From assembly GCA_018262095.1 (NCBI GenBank), contig JAGTRW010000013.1:159333-223332 (forward strand): DNA of 64,000 bases, given 5' to 3'. The notes under the pieces are model-generated. The model saw only the letters and a program-made list of their open reading frames with translations, did no database searches and was not told the origin of the DNA. The stretch's first letter is position 1. Each line of letters begins with the position of its first letter. The DNA comes from Pseudomonadota bacterium (lineage in GTDB: Bacteria; Pseudomonadota; Gammaproteobacteria; Burkholderiales; Rhodocyclaceae). Position numbers and translations under genes: made by a program. Of this stretch, positions 49,601 through 57,691 are shown in pieces.

Positions 49601-52419
49601 GCGGCGGCGACCCGTGGTTTGCCACCGGCAACCAGGATCGCATCGACGTGATCCCCGAAAAGCGCAGCTATGCGCCGGGCGAGACCGCGCGCTTGCAGGT
49701 GCGAACGCCTTTCCGCGAGGCCACCGCGCTGGTTTCGGTCGAGGCCGGCGGCGTCATCGAAACGCAGGTGATCACCTTGAGCCGCTTCAAACCGGTGATC
49801 GAACTGCCGGTCAAGGGCGAGTGGGGCCCCAACGTCTACGTCTCGGTGCTGCTGGTGCGCGGCCGCGTCGAGCCGCTTTCGTGGTATTCGTTCCTGAGCT
49901 GGGGCTGGCGCGAGCCGGCCGCGTGGTTCAAGGAATGGTGGAACCCGCTCCAGCCGACGGCCATGGTCGATCTGGCCAAGCCCGCCTACAAGATCGGGCT
50001 GGCGGCTATCGCCGTCGGCGTCGACGCCTTCCGGCTCAAGGTCGAGGTGAGCCCCGAAAAGCGCGACTATCAGCCGCGCGACCAGGCGCAGGTGGATATC
50101 CGGGTGACGCTGCCCGACGGCAAGCCGGCGCCCGCCGGCACCGAGATCGCTTTCGCCGCGGTCGACCAGGCGTTGCTCGAATTGCGACCCAACGAGAGCT
50201 GGAAGCTGCTCGACGCGATGCTGCCGAGTCGTGCCTATCAGGTCGAAACGGCGACCGCACAGTCGCAGGTGATCGGCAAGCGCCACTTCGGCAAGAAGGC
50301 GGTGGCACCCGGCGGCGGCGGCGGCCGCGCGCCGGCGCGCGAGCTCTTCGATACGCTGCTCGCGTGGAATCCGCGCGTCGTGCTCGACGCCGAGGGGCGC
50401 GCGACGATCAGCGTTCCGCTCAACGATTCCCTGAGCGAATTTGCGCTGGTCGCCGTCGCGACCTCGGGCGCCGGCCTGTTCGGCACCGGCAGCGCGAGCC
50501 TGCGCACCCGGCAGGATCTGCAGCTGATTTCCGGCTTGCCGCCGCTGGTGCGTGAGAAGGACCGTTTCAGCGCCTTGCTGACGTTGCGCAACGGTACCGC
50601 GCGGCCGATGACGGTGAGCGTTTCGGCCAAGGTGAGCAACTCGGTCGGCGAGCGCGAGCTCGCGAGTCGCGAGCTCAAGGTCGACGGCGAGAGCGCGGTC
50701 GAGTTGGCGTGGCCCGGCGAAGCGCCCGAGGGCGCGAGCGCGCAGGTCTGGGAGTTCGCCGCGGCCGAAAAGGGCGGCAATGCCAAGGACCTGCTGCGCG
50801 TCGCGCAACAGGTCGCGCCGCTGGTGCCGATCAGCGTGGCGCAGGCGAGTTTCGCTCGCCTCGATGGCACGCTCGAAATTCCGGTCGCGTTGCCGCCAGG
50901 CGCCGTTTCGGGAAAATCCGGACCGCTCGGCGGCATCGAGGTCGCGCTCTCGGCGCGGCTGTCGACGGCGCCGCCGGCGCTCAAACGCTTCTTCGCCGAT
51001 TACCCGTTCACCTGTCTCGAACAGCAGGCGTCGGTCGCCATCGGCCTACGCGATGCGGCGCGCTGGCAGCAGGTGCAGGACGCGCTGCCGACGTATCTGG
51101 ACGCCAACGGGCTGGCGCGTTACTTCCCGAACGAGGGCGGCAGCTCGAACGCCGGCAGTCCGGCGCTCACCGCCTATCTGCTCGACGTCGCCCAAGCCGC
51201 CGGTTTCGCGATCGCGCCGCAACTCGCGCAGCGCATGGAGCGCGGCCTCGCGGCCTTCGCCGAAGGACGCATCAAGCCCGAGCACTGGTCGCCGCAGGCC
51301 GATCTTGTCGTGCGCAAGCTCGCGGCGATCGAAGCGCTGACGCGACGCGGTCAGCCGATGCGATCGGCGCTCGCCAGCCTCGACGTCGAGCCGCGGCGAT
51401 TGCCGACTTCGGCGCTGATCGACTGGTATCTGATCGTCAAACGGCTGTCCGCTTTGCCGCAACGCGAAGCCAGGTTGGCGGCGGCCGACCGCGAACTGCG
51501 CAACCGTCTTTCCTACCTCGGTGGCCGCCTGGTGTTTACCAGCGAGCGTTCCGATTATTGGTGGTGGCTGATGGTCAGTGGCGACACCAACGCCTTGCGC
51601 CTGATCGAGGCGGTGCTCGACGATCCGGCGTGGCACGATGATCTGCCGGCCTTGCTGCAGGGCGCGCTGTTGCGTCAGCAGCGCGGCCGCTGGGCGACGA
51701 CGGTGGCCAACGTGTGGGCGACGATTGCGCTCGAGCGTTTCGGCCAGAAATTCGAGCCCGACGCAGTGAGCGGCAACACGCATCTGACGCTCGGTGCGCT
51801 GCCGGTGCAGAACTTCGCCTGGGCTGGCAAGAGCGATGAGCAGAACGCGCTGCTGCTGCCGTGGCCGGCCAAACCGTCGGCCAAGGATCAGTTGCAGTTG
51901 CGGCACGAAGGCAGCGGCAAGCCGTGGGTCTTCCTGCAGGCGCTCGCCGCAGTCCCGGTCAAGGAAGCGCGCGCCAACGGCCTGCGCGTCACGCGCGAAG
52001 TCACCGCGTTGCAGCAGAAGCTGCCGGGCAAGGTTTCGCGCGGCGATCTCTGGCGCGTTCGTCTTAACATCGAGTCGGATCAGGAGATGACCTGGGTGGT
52101 GGTCGATGACCCGATCCCGGCCGGCGCGCGAATCCTCGGCGATGAGGGCAGCGGGGCGCGCGATGCGCGGCTGGCCAGTGGCGACGAGGCGGGTTCGGGC
52201 AAGGCCGAGCGGCGCGTCTGGCCGGCTTACGTCGAGCGCACTTTTTCCGCCTTCCGCGCGTATTACGGCTTTGTTCCGCGCGGCAGCTTTTCCGTCGATT
52301 ACACGCTACGCCTCAACAACGCCGGCGAATTTTCGCTGCCGGCGACGCGCGTCGAGGCGATGTACGCGCCCGAGGTTTTTGGCGAGACGCCGAACGCCAA
52401 AGTGGTGGTCGGCGAGTGA
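46660..52419 (+). CDS. bacterial alpha-2-macroglobulin family protein
   Basis: This 1919-residue protein has a signal peptide (cut near residue 24, GAANA before VGVRQF) and no lipobox Cys, so it is likely soluble in the periplasm rather than a lipoprotein. It carries MG-type beta domains, a bait-region-like stretch with PGGGGGRAPARELFDTLLAWN near residue 1217, and the thioester motif CLEQ with Cys1452 in DYPFTCLEQQASVAIGL. Such proteins trap proteases; the thioester suggests covalent trapping. It is longer than E. coli YfhM (about 1650) and has no pbpC neighbour. It is transcribed after the eno terminator from its own promoter. Confidence 0.93.
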   Translation: MCAKRFQSVLVLLGVLAVAGAANAVGVRQFSPQGEVDPAVRASAVFTADIVALGRPDAPSPFAVDCGEVRGRGRWSDARRWTFTLERALRPGERCDFRLKGDLKAANGEAVAGESAYAFFAPGPWPRSLTPAAGAAIEEDQAFVIDASTALKRASVERQVWCEADGVGNRIPVSILPDAKRGEILATLQRKAQPATLAISCAERLPAGARMRLVWGAGVEAENGAKASRSESFAYRVRQPLRASVSCEREKPAAPCSPLSDLRLEFSAPVDAKLAAGARLISPAGSRSPQSPDQDGSRENTTSVLTFKRPLPPNAELTIELPAGIKDEAGRSLENAANFPLKLRTGSAPPLAKFPGAFGIVELKQGGVLPVTLRNVEAMLPVASLQLPGQNAHRLTSQRLTDDGQVIAAIRAIAKFEQQTKRYRIGKGQEAYDYDDPYYARELPFLKDKAGVVSRELPKPGGTSEFEVVGIPLQKSGYHIVEIESRLLGAALLTTPGPMYVRSTALVTNMAVHLKRGRDNALVWVTALDSGKPVAGAEVRLSDCDGRSLWAGRSDDQGRALAAVALPEQSCQDDNFFFASARLGDDYSFVRSDWNEGIEPWRFGVETWGEIDARKIHTIVDRTLLRAGQTVSMKHVARERGSSGFSFPAVQSLPREMVIRHDGSGDEFRQPLSWDGRGVAVSAWKIPSSAKRGSYQIELAGAKNGVSVSSGSFNVSDFRLPVFSGSVQGLASAQVAPKEVPLALSLAFLNGGAAKGAKVELSATLRARWPQYKGYEDFRFLVDFDAPGRTAFAVDEGREQETLLVDKAPLTLDQAGAGKFKVPLREPIKGPSEIYAQMTFADPNGEIQTLHGSVELSPAAVVVGLRVKDWVSVSDKDSAKSGVEVVVLDSQGKPAADAPVKISAKRRVDFSHRKRIVGGFYAYENSTEFSDLGEVCKGRSDARGKFACALPAGEPGNVYLLAQTSDRQGNVARAGTSYWVGGGDPWFATGNQDRIDVIPEKRSYAPGETARLQVRTPFREATALVSVEAGGVIETQVITLSRFKPVIELPVKGEWGPNVYVSVLLVRGRVEPLSWYSFLSWGWREPAAWFKEWWNPLQPTAMVDLAKPAYKIGLAAIAVGVDAFRLKVEVSPEKRDYQPRDQAQVDIRVTLPDGKPAPAGTEIAFAAVDQALLELRPNESWKLLDAMLPSRAYQVETATAQSQVIGKRHFGKKAVAPGGGGGRAPARELFDTLLAWNPRVVLDAEGRATISVPLNDSLSEFALVAVATSGAGLFGTGSASLRTRQDLQLISGLPPLVREKDRFSALLTLRNGTARPMTVSVSAKVSNSVGERELASRELKVDGESAVELAWPGEAPEGASAQVWEFAAAEKGGNAKDLLRVAQQVAPLVPISVAQASFARLDGTLEIPVALPPGAVSGKSGPLGGIEVALSARLSTAPPALKRFFADYPFTCLEQQASVAIGLRDAARWQQVQDALPTYLDANGLARYFPNEGGSSNAGSPALTAYLLDVAQAAGFAIAPQLAQRMERGLAAFAEGRIKPEHWSPQADLVVRKLAAIEALTRRGQPMRSALASLDVEPRRLPTSALIDWYLIVKRLSALPQREARLAAADRELRNRLSYLGGRLVFTSERSDYWWWLMVSGDTNALRLIEAVLDDPAWHDDLPALLQGALLRQQRGRWATTVANVWATIALERFGQKFEPDAVSGNTHLTLGALPVQNFAWAGKSDEQNALLLPWPAKPSAKDQLQLRHEGSGKPWVFLQALAAVPVKEARANGLRVTREVTALQQKLPGKVSRGDLWRVRLNIESDQEMTWVVVDDPIPAGARILGDEGSGARDARLASGDEAGSGKAERRVWPAYVERTFSAFRAYYGFVPRGSFSVDYTLRLNNAGEFSLPATRVEAMYAPEVFGETPNAKVVVGE

Positions 52420-52444
52420 GCTTGAATGAGCCGATCGCTGCGCG

Positions 52445-52918
52445 CTAGCGCGTTGCGATGGCGGGCGGGACGTCGACGATCGCCGCCAGATACCGCGCGG
52501 CGAATTCCTTGGGCATTCGCCGCGGACGGCCGCTGGCCATTTCGATGCACACCAGGTCCCAGCGTCCGCGCAGCACCGTCGATCGATCATGCGGGCGGAT
52601 CAGTTGAAAGCGGCGTTCGAGCGTGATCTTGCCGTCGCTGCCGGTGAGCCAGGTGGCGAGCAGCAGCTCGTCGCCGAGCACGCTGGGCAGCAAATAGTCG
52701 TATTCGCCGCGGCGGATCGCCATCGCCCGATCGAGGCGCTGATAGTCGGCGAGCTCCAGGCCAAGGGCCTTGGAATGCGCCCAGCCGACGGTTTCGCACC
52801 AACGCACATAGACCGCGTTATTGGTATGTTTCAGACCATCGATGTCGTCAAAGCCGGGTCGCACGGCAAGGGTGAAAGGCTGGGGATAGTCCCAGTTGAA
52901 TTGCGCAGCAGCTTCCAT
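52445..52918 (-). CDS. acyl-CoA thioesterase, 4-hydroxybenzoyl-CoA thioesterase type
   Basis: The 157-residue product is a hot-dog fold thioesterase with the N-terminal FDDIDGLKHTNNAVYVRWCE motif, where the Asp and Tyr region is catalytic in the 4HBT/YbgC group. It continues with the RRGEYDYLLPSVLGDELLLA strand region. It hydrolyses acyl-CoA thioesters; the substrate is unknown. The ATG at 52918 gives a normal length. It is convergent with the alpha-2-macroglobulin gene. Confidence 0.86.
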   Translation of the reverse strand: MEAAAQFNWDYPQPFTLAVRPGFDDIDGLKHTNNAVYVRWCETVGWAHSKALGLELADYQRLDRAMAIRRGEYDYLLPSVLGDELLLATWLTGSDGKITLERRFQLIRPHDRSTVLRGRWDLVCIEMASGRPRRMPKEFAARYLAAIVDVPPAIATR

Positions 52919-52999
52919 CTTTTCGCAGTCTATCCGTTTCGTCAAAGAGCGGATTGTGCATCGCAATCGACCGCGCGAACGAATATTTCGGGCCTCCCG

Positions 53000-53170
53000 C
53001 TAGCGCCTGATCCCCTGGACGTTCGCTTTTCTTCGCCAGCACGCCGGTGTGCGCAAGGCGAGAACGTCGAGGCGCGGCGCCGCATAGATTTCCTGAGCCA
53101 GCGCCCAGCGATCGCGCTGCTGTTGAGAAATACCGGCGATGAATTCAAACACTCTCTGGATTCGATTCAT
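53000..53170 (-). CDS. 56-residue orphan protein under a LexA-type box
   Basis: The frame reads MNRIQRVFEFIAGISQQQRD and continues with WALAQEIYAAPRLDVLALRT, 56 residues in all, basic at the end. An AGGAGAG stands well placed before the ATG, so translation is credible. I do not recognise a family. A perfect LexA-type palindrome lies 46 bases upstream (53216-53235), so expression on DNA damage is likely. By position and size it could be a small division or membrane-linked SOS effector, but that is speculation. Confidence 0.6.
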   Translation of the reverse strand: MNRIQRVFEFIAGISQQQRDRWALAQEIYAAPRLDVLALRTPACWRRKANVQGIRR

Positions 53171-53215
53171 GGTCTCTCTCCTGGTTTCGCTATGAAGGAG
53201 CGCATTATTAACCAT

Positions 53216-53235
53216 AACTGTACGCATGTACAGTA
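53216..53235 (-). promoter_or_regulatory. LexA/SOS box
   Basis: ACTGTAC (53217-53223) and GTACAGT (53228-53234) are perfect inverted arms around GCAT. The core fits CTGT-N8-ACAG, the LexA operator of gamma- and betaproteobacteria (consensus TACTGTATATATATACAGTA). It lies upstream of the 56-residue minus-strand gene and about 190 bases before the plus-strand chemotaxis gene. A TATAAA just beside it on the plus strand suggests an overlapping promoter. Confidence 0.72.
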
Positions 53236-53425
53236 TAAATGCTGCGCGCTTTCTCTCGGCGCGCCAGCCGCCTTCGTTCGACGGTACGAATTGCACGCAT
53301 TTCTAGCGCTGCGGGCAGAGACCGGAGCATAATTGGAATGATTTGCCTATCCGGCGATTCGGACTGCGCTCAACCCGTATCAAGACGATGTGAACCGGTA
53401 CAACTCTATACATTTCGAGGTGATG

Positions 53426-54718
53426 ATGAACAACCTGAAAATCGGCACGAGACTATGGATAGGCTTCTCATCGGTAGTGATGTTGATCTTCTGCATGGCT
53501 TTCTTTGCCTACCTGGAGATCAATACCGTCAAAGAGCAGACCGACAATCTGGCGCGCGCCAGTTCGGTCTCCTCGCAGTTGAGCGCTGATGCGCAAAAGC
53601 AACAGGCCGACTTAAGCTATGGCAAGGCGGTTGCTGCGTACGAATCCGCAGTGCGGGGGCTGGCCATCGGTTGCGCATTGGCCTTGCTGATCGCCGCAGT
53701 CGCTGCGGTATTGATTTCCAGAAGCATCGTGATCCCGCTTGGCTCGATGATCGCCATCATGCGCAACATCGCCGAAGGCGAGCGCGACCTGACCCAGAAC
53801 ATCTATTTGCAGAGCAAGGACGAGCTGGGCGAATTCTCCAAGTGGTTCGATATGTTCATGGACAATATCCAGGAGGACATCACCCACATCGGCGCCAGTA
53901 CGCATCAGCTTGCGGCAGCAGCGCTCCAGCTCCACGGGACAGCGGAACAGATCGCCAACGGGTCGGAAAAGGTCGCCGCCCAGTCGGTCAATGTGGCGAC
54001 CGCCGGCGAACAGATGTCGGCCTCTTCCGGACACATCGCCGAAAACTGCAGCCTGGCCGCCGAAGGTTCGCGTCACGCCAGTGAAGCTGCGGTATCAGGC
54101 GCGCAGGTCGTCGATGAGACCATTGCCGTGATGCACAGCATTGCCAACCGAGTCAAGGATACGGCGCAGACGGTTGAACGCCTGGGTAGCCGTTCAGAAC
54201 AGATCGGCGAGATTATCGCCACCATTCAGGAGATCGCTGATCAGACCAACCTGCTGGCGCTCAATGCGGCGATCGAGGCCGCTCGTGCGGGCGAGCAAGG
54301 CCGCGGTTTTGCAGTGGTGGCCGACGAAGTGCGTAAATTGTCCGAACGCACCAGGAAAGCGACCACCGAAATCGGCGAAATGATCAACGCCATCCAGAAC
54401 GAAACCAAAGGGGCGGTGATCGCCATGGAAACGGCGGTCGATGAAGTCGCCAAGGGCAGCGAGAAGGCGGCCGGGTCGGGCAAGGCGCTGGAGAGCATTC
54501 TGCAGAAGATCAATGAAGTCACCCAGCAGATCAATCAGGTGGCGACCGCCGCCGAAGAGCAGACCGCGGCGACTCTGGACATCAGCAACAATATGCACCA
54601 GATTACCGAGGTCGTCGCGCAGACCTCGCACGGTGCTCAGGAAACGACCAAGGCTGCCGACGAGCTCTCAGCGCTGGCCGGCGAGTTGAATACGATCGTC
54701 AAGCAGTTCAAGGTCTAG
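53426..54718 (+). CDS. methyl-accepting chemotaxis protein with reduced sensor domain
   Basis: The product from the ATG at 53426 is 430 residues (an adjacent ATG at 53423 adds one). It has TM1 at about residues 11-31, TM2 at about 77-97, a HAMP domain, and the methyl-accepting coiled coil with the invariant hairpin tip EIADQTNLLALNAAIEAARAGEQGRGFAVVADEVRKL. Only about 45 residues lie between the two membrane helices, against roughly 150 in ordinary four-helix-bundle receptors, so ligand sensing outside the cell is probably lost or very limited. No che gene is adjacent. Confidence 0.9.
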   Translation: MNNLKIGTRLWIGFSSVVMLIFCMAFFAYLEINTVKEQTDNLARASSVSSQLSADAQKQQADLSYGKAVAAYESAVRGLAIGCALALLIAAVAAVLISRSIVIPLGSMIAIMRNIAEGERDLTQNIYLQSKDELGEFSKWFDMFMDNIQEDITHIGASTHQLAAAALQLHGTAEQIANGSEKVAAQSVNVATAGEQMSASSGHIAENCSLAAEGSRHASEAAVSGAQVVDETIAVMHSIANRVKDTAQTVERLGSRSEQIGEIIATIQEIADQTNLLALNAAIEAARAGEQGRGFAVVADEVRKLSERTRKATTEIGEMINAIQNETKGAVIAMETAVDEVAKGSEKAAGSGKALESILQKINEVTQQINQVATAAEEQTAATLDISNNMHQITEVVAQTSHGAQETTKAADELSALAGELNTIVKQFKV

Positions 54719-54731
54719 GATCGGAAAACAG

Positions 54732-55748
54732 TCAGGTCGCCAGCGGGGTGCGCGCTGACTCGCCGCGCCTGGCGTTGCGCCAGGCCTGTTGCTGGCGTTC
54801 GTCAAGCCAGGTCCAGGCGACGATCCGGCTTTTTTTCTGCCCCTGCGCCATGGCGATGGTCCGGCTGTCGTGCACCCCGGCGCTCTTGAGTGCGCGATAG
54901 ACCGCCGGCAGCGTCGTCGCCTTCGAAACCAGCGTGGTAAACCACAGGCAGCTGTGGGTGATCTGCGCGCTCTCGCCAATCATGCGGCAGATGAAGCCTT
55001 GCTCGCCGCCGGCGCAGCACAGCTCGTCGCTCTGTCCGCCGAAATTGAGCCGCGGCGCCTGATCTCCCGGCGCGCCCTGGCCGAGGTTCTGCCACTTGCG
55101 CGCGCTGCCGGCCTGCGCGTCGTCGATCGATGCATGAAAAGGCGGGTTGCACATCACCAGGTCAAAGAGCTCGTCAGCGTGCAGCACGCCCTTGAAGACC
55201 GACAGGCGCGTGGGCTGAAAACGCAGTTCGATCGCCTGCTGGTGGTTGGCGTCGATCACCGCCTGCGCGCTGGCCAGCGCGGCGCGGTCGATGTCGCTGC
55301 CGACGAAGGACCAGCCGTATTCGCTGTGGCCGATCAGCGGGTAGACGCAATTGGCGCCGACGCCGATGTCGAGCACGCGGATCGCTGCGCCATAGGGGAT
55401 CTGTCCGCCGTTGCTGCGCGCCAGCAGGTCGGCCAGATAGTGCAGGGCGTCGGCGCGCCCGGGGATCGGCGGGCACAGGTACTGGGGCGGCAGATCCCAG
55501 CCGGTTACGCCGTAGCTGTCCTTGAGCAGCGCACGGTTAAGCGCCCTGACCGCCAGCGGGTCGGCAAAGTCGATCGACTGGTCGCCGTAAGCGTTGGCTG
55601 CGACATACGCGGCGAGCTGCGGGCTGGCGGCGATCAATTGGGCGAAGTCGTAGCGGCCCGCGTGCTTGTTGCGCGGATGCAGGGGTTTGGTCAGTCCCTG
55701 GTCCGCGGATTTTCTCGGTGCGTCAGGGGCGGTAGGCTTCTTGGGCAT
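54732..55748 (-). CDS. rlmF: 23S rRNA (adenine(1618)-N(6))-methyltransferase
   Basis: RlmF methylates N6 of A1618 in 23S rRNA. The 338-residue product has the family start LHPRNKHAGRYDF, the SAM region VLDIGVGANCVYPLIG and the catalytic motif LVMCNPPFHAS, plus SDELCCAGGEQGFICRMI. Length is typical. It is convergent with the chemotaxis gene, and the following 275 bases hold a dispersed repeat. Confidence 0.94.
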   Translation of the reverse strand: MPKKPTAPDAPRKSADQGLTKPLHPRNKHAGRYDFAQLIAASPQLAAYVAANAYGDQSIDFADPLAVRALNRALLKDSYGVTGWDLPPQYLCPPIPGRADALHYLADLLARSNGGQIPYGAAIRVLDIGVGANCVYPLIGHSEYGWSFVGSDIDRAALASAQAVIDANHQQAIELRFQPTRLSVFKGVLHADELFDLVMCNPPFHASIDDAQAGSARKWQNLGQGAPGDQAPRLNFGGQSDELCCAGGEQGFICRMIGESAQITHSCLWFTTLVSKATTLPAVYRALKSAGVHDSRTIAMAQGQKKSRIVAWTWLDERQQQAWRNARRGESARTPLAT

Positions 55749-55840
55749 GGGAGTCAGTGCGGCCAGGCGGCCTTCCGGTAGGTTGCGGGCACCCTATTGT
55801 CCCACACCAGGAGCGGCGAATTGACCCAGGAAAAAGCGGT

Positions 55841-55988
55841 TAACCACGACGGACATGCCGCGAAGCCAATCCCTGTGGGACAACGATCACGAAGAAAAAC
55901 AGCTACCTGCTCTGTGTTGATGCATCGGTGTGTCACAGAAATCTCCAAAATCAAGGATCTTCGCTGTGCCCGTTGTGTCGTTGTGGTT
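55841..55988. repeat. dispersed inverted-repeat element between rlmF and pepD
   Basis: The right arm CTTCGCTGTGCCCGTTGTGT continues with CGTTGTGGTT (55959-55988). It is the reverse complement, with one mismatch in 30, of the arm at 37901-37930. The left side, TAACCACGACGGACATGCCG onward and CAACGATCACGAAGAAAAAC near 55880-55900, matches the other end of that element. The two elements are therefore the same family in opposite orientations, about 18 kb apart. The rest of the 275-base gap contains nothing recognisable. Confidence 0.75.
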
Positions 55989-56023
55989 TGAACTACTAGG
56001 GTGACGGGCCCGAGGTGTCGTGC

Positions 56024-57481
56024 TCAGGTCGCCGGCAGCGCTGCCAGAATCGCCGTCAGCAACTTCCAGCTCTGTTCGACGCTGGCGAGCTCGACGCGCT
56101 CGCCGGGCGCATGCGCGCCGTGGATCGTCGGGCCGAACGAGATCATGTCGAGTCCGGGATACTTGGCGCCGATGATGCCGCATTCGAGTCCGGCGTGGAT
56201 GACCTGGAGCGCCGCGTCGGCGCCGAATTCGCGCGCGTAGACGCGCTGCGCCAGTGCCAGCAGCGGCGACTTCGGTGCGGGCGTCCACCCCGGGTAGCCG
56301 TCGCTGGCCGCACAGTCGGCGCCGATCAGCGCGAACAGGTCGGCGATTTCGCGCGCCAGCGCGAGCGCCGCCGAATCGACCAGCGAGCGCACCATGAAAT
56401 TGGCGCGAACGACGCCTTCGCTCATGGTCAGCACGCCGAAACTATTGGATGTCTCGACCACCCCCGGCAGCTGGTGGCTCATCGCCTTGACGCCGCACGG
56501 CGCAGCGTTGAGCGCGGCGAGCAGCACCTGCTGGTCGGCCGCGGTCAGCATCTCGGTGGCGCGGGTCTCGGCTTCGCCAAGGCGCAGCGCGAGGCGTTCT
56601 TCAATCCCGTCGAACTCGCGCGCCAGCGTCGCGGCGCTGGCGGCGACGGCCTGCTCAAGCGCGGCGTGACTTTCCGGGGCGACGGCGATCATCGCCGAAG
56701 CCTCGCGCGGCAGCGCGTTGCGCGCGTTGCCGCCAGCCAGACTGACGAGGCGCCAGAGCCCGCCTTCGGGCAACTCGCGCAGCGCGCGAACCAGCAGCTT
56801 GATGGCGTTGCCGCGTCCGCGGTGAATGTCGACGCCGGAGTGGCCGCCGAGCAGCCCGCCAACGCTGAGTTTGGCGGTGCGCCAAGCGGCCGGCAACGGT
56901 TCGCTGGCGGTGGTGTAGCTGACATTGACGTCGATTCCGCCAGCGCAGCCGACGTAGAGTTGCCCCCACTCCTCGGTGTCGAGGTTGATCAGGCGACGCC
57001 CGTGCAGCCAGTCTGGTTTGAGTCCCTGGGCGCCGCCCATGCCGGCCTCCTCGTCGACGGTGAGCAGCACTTCGAGCGGCGGGTGCGCGAGCTCGTCGGC
57101 TTCGAGCGCGGCCAGCGCCAGCGCGACGCCGATGCCGTTGTCGGCGCCCAAGGTGGTGTTCTCGGCGACGAGCCAGCCGTCCTTGAGCGTCGCGGCGATG
57201 GCGTCGCGGGCGAAGTCGTGCGCGCTGCCCTCGTTCTGCTGGCAGACCATGTCCAGATGGCCTTGCAGGATCACGCCGGGGATGTGTTCGCGCCCGGCGC
57301 TCGCCGGCTTTCTGATCAGCAGGTTGCCGGCCGCGTCGGTGAGCGTCGCCAGGCCGCGCGCCTGGGCCCAGGCGTCCAATGCCTGGCGCAGCGGACCTTC
57401 GGCCTTGGACGCGCGCGGGATTGCGCAGAGCGTCTGGAAGTGGCGCCAGACCGGGCGCGGCGAGAGAGTGGAAAAATCCAT
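56024..57481 (-). CDS. pepD: cytosol non-specific dipeptidase (aminoacyl-histidine dipeptidase)
   Basis: PepD is a zinc dipeptidase of the M20 family that hydrolyses varied dipeptides. The 485-residue product from the ATG at 57481 begins MDFSTLSPRPVWRHFQTLCA and has the metal-ligand motifs LQGHLDMV, TTLGADNGIG, LTVDEEAGMGGA and IHAGLECGIIG. Match to the E. coli enzyme is clear along the length. Upstream in-frame codons to 57634 are non-coding. The gene is followed by repeats and preceded by the mosaic repeat region. Confidence 0.95.
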   Translation of the reverse strand: MDFSTLSPRPVWRHFQTLCAIPRASKAEGPLRQALDAWAQARGLATLTDAAGNLLIRKPASAGREHIPGVILQGHLDMVCQQNEGSAHDFARDAIAATLKDGWLVAENTTLGADNGIGVALALAALEADELAHPPLEVLLTVDEEAGMGGAQGLKPDWLHGRRLINLDTEEWGQLYVGCAGGIDVNVSYTTASEPLPAAWRTAKLSVGGLLGGHSGVDIHRGRGNAIKLLVRALRELPEGGLWRLVSLAGGNARNALPREASAMIAVAPESHAALEQAVAASAATLAREFDGIEERLALRLGEAETRATEMLTAADQQVLLAALNAAPCGVKAMSHQLPGVVETSNSFGVLTMSEGVVRANFMVRSLVDSAALALAREIADLFALIGADCAASDGYPGWTPAPKSPLLALAQRVYAREFGADAALQVIHAGLECGIIGAKYPGLDMISFGPTIHGAHAPGERVELASVEQSWKLLTAILAALPAT

Positions 57482-57691
57482 GGGAATTCCTGGAGGGAGT
57501 GGGGTGGGGCGGTCAGCGACAGGCGCTGACCGGGACGAGGCCAAATTTAGCACAGAAGTCGGATGGTCGTTGGCGCCGAGGCCAGGTGGTTCTGTGCAGT
57601 CGTAGTTGACGTCAGAGTCCAGCTTCAGAGCCATGGTGATTGCTTATGCTTTTTCTTGCGAAACGGTTGGGTTTCGCCGTTGACCGGCGAG

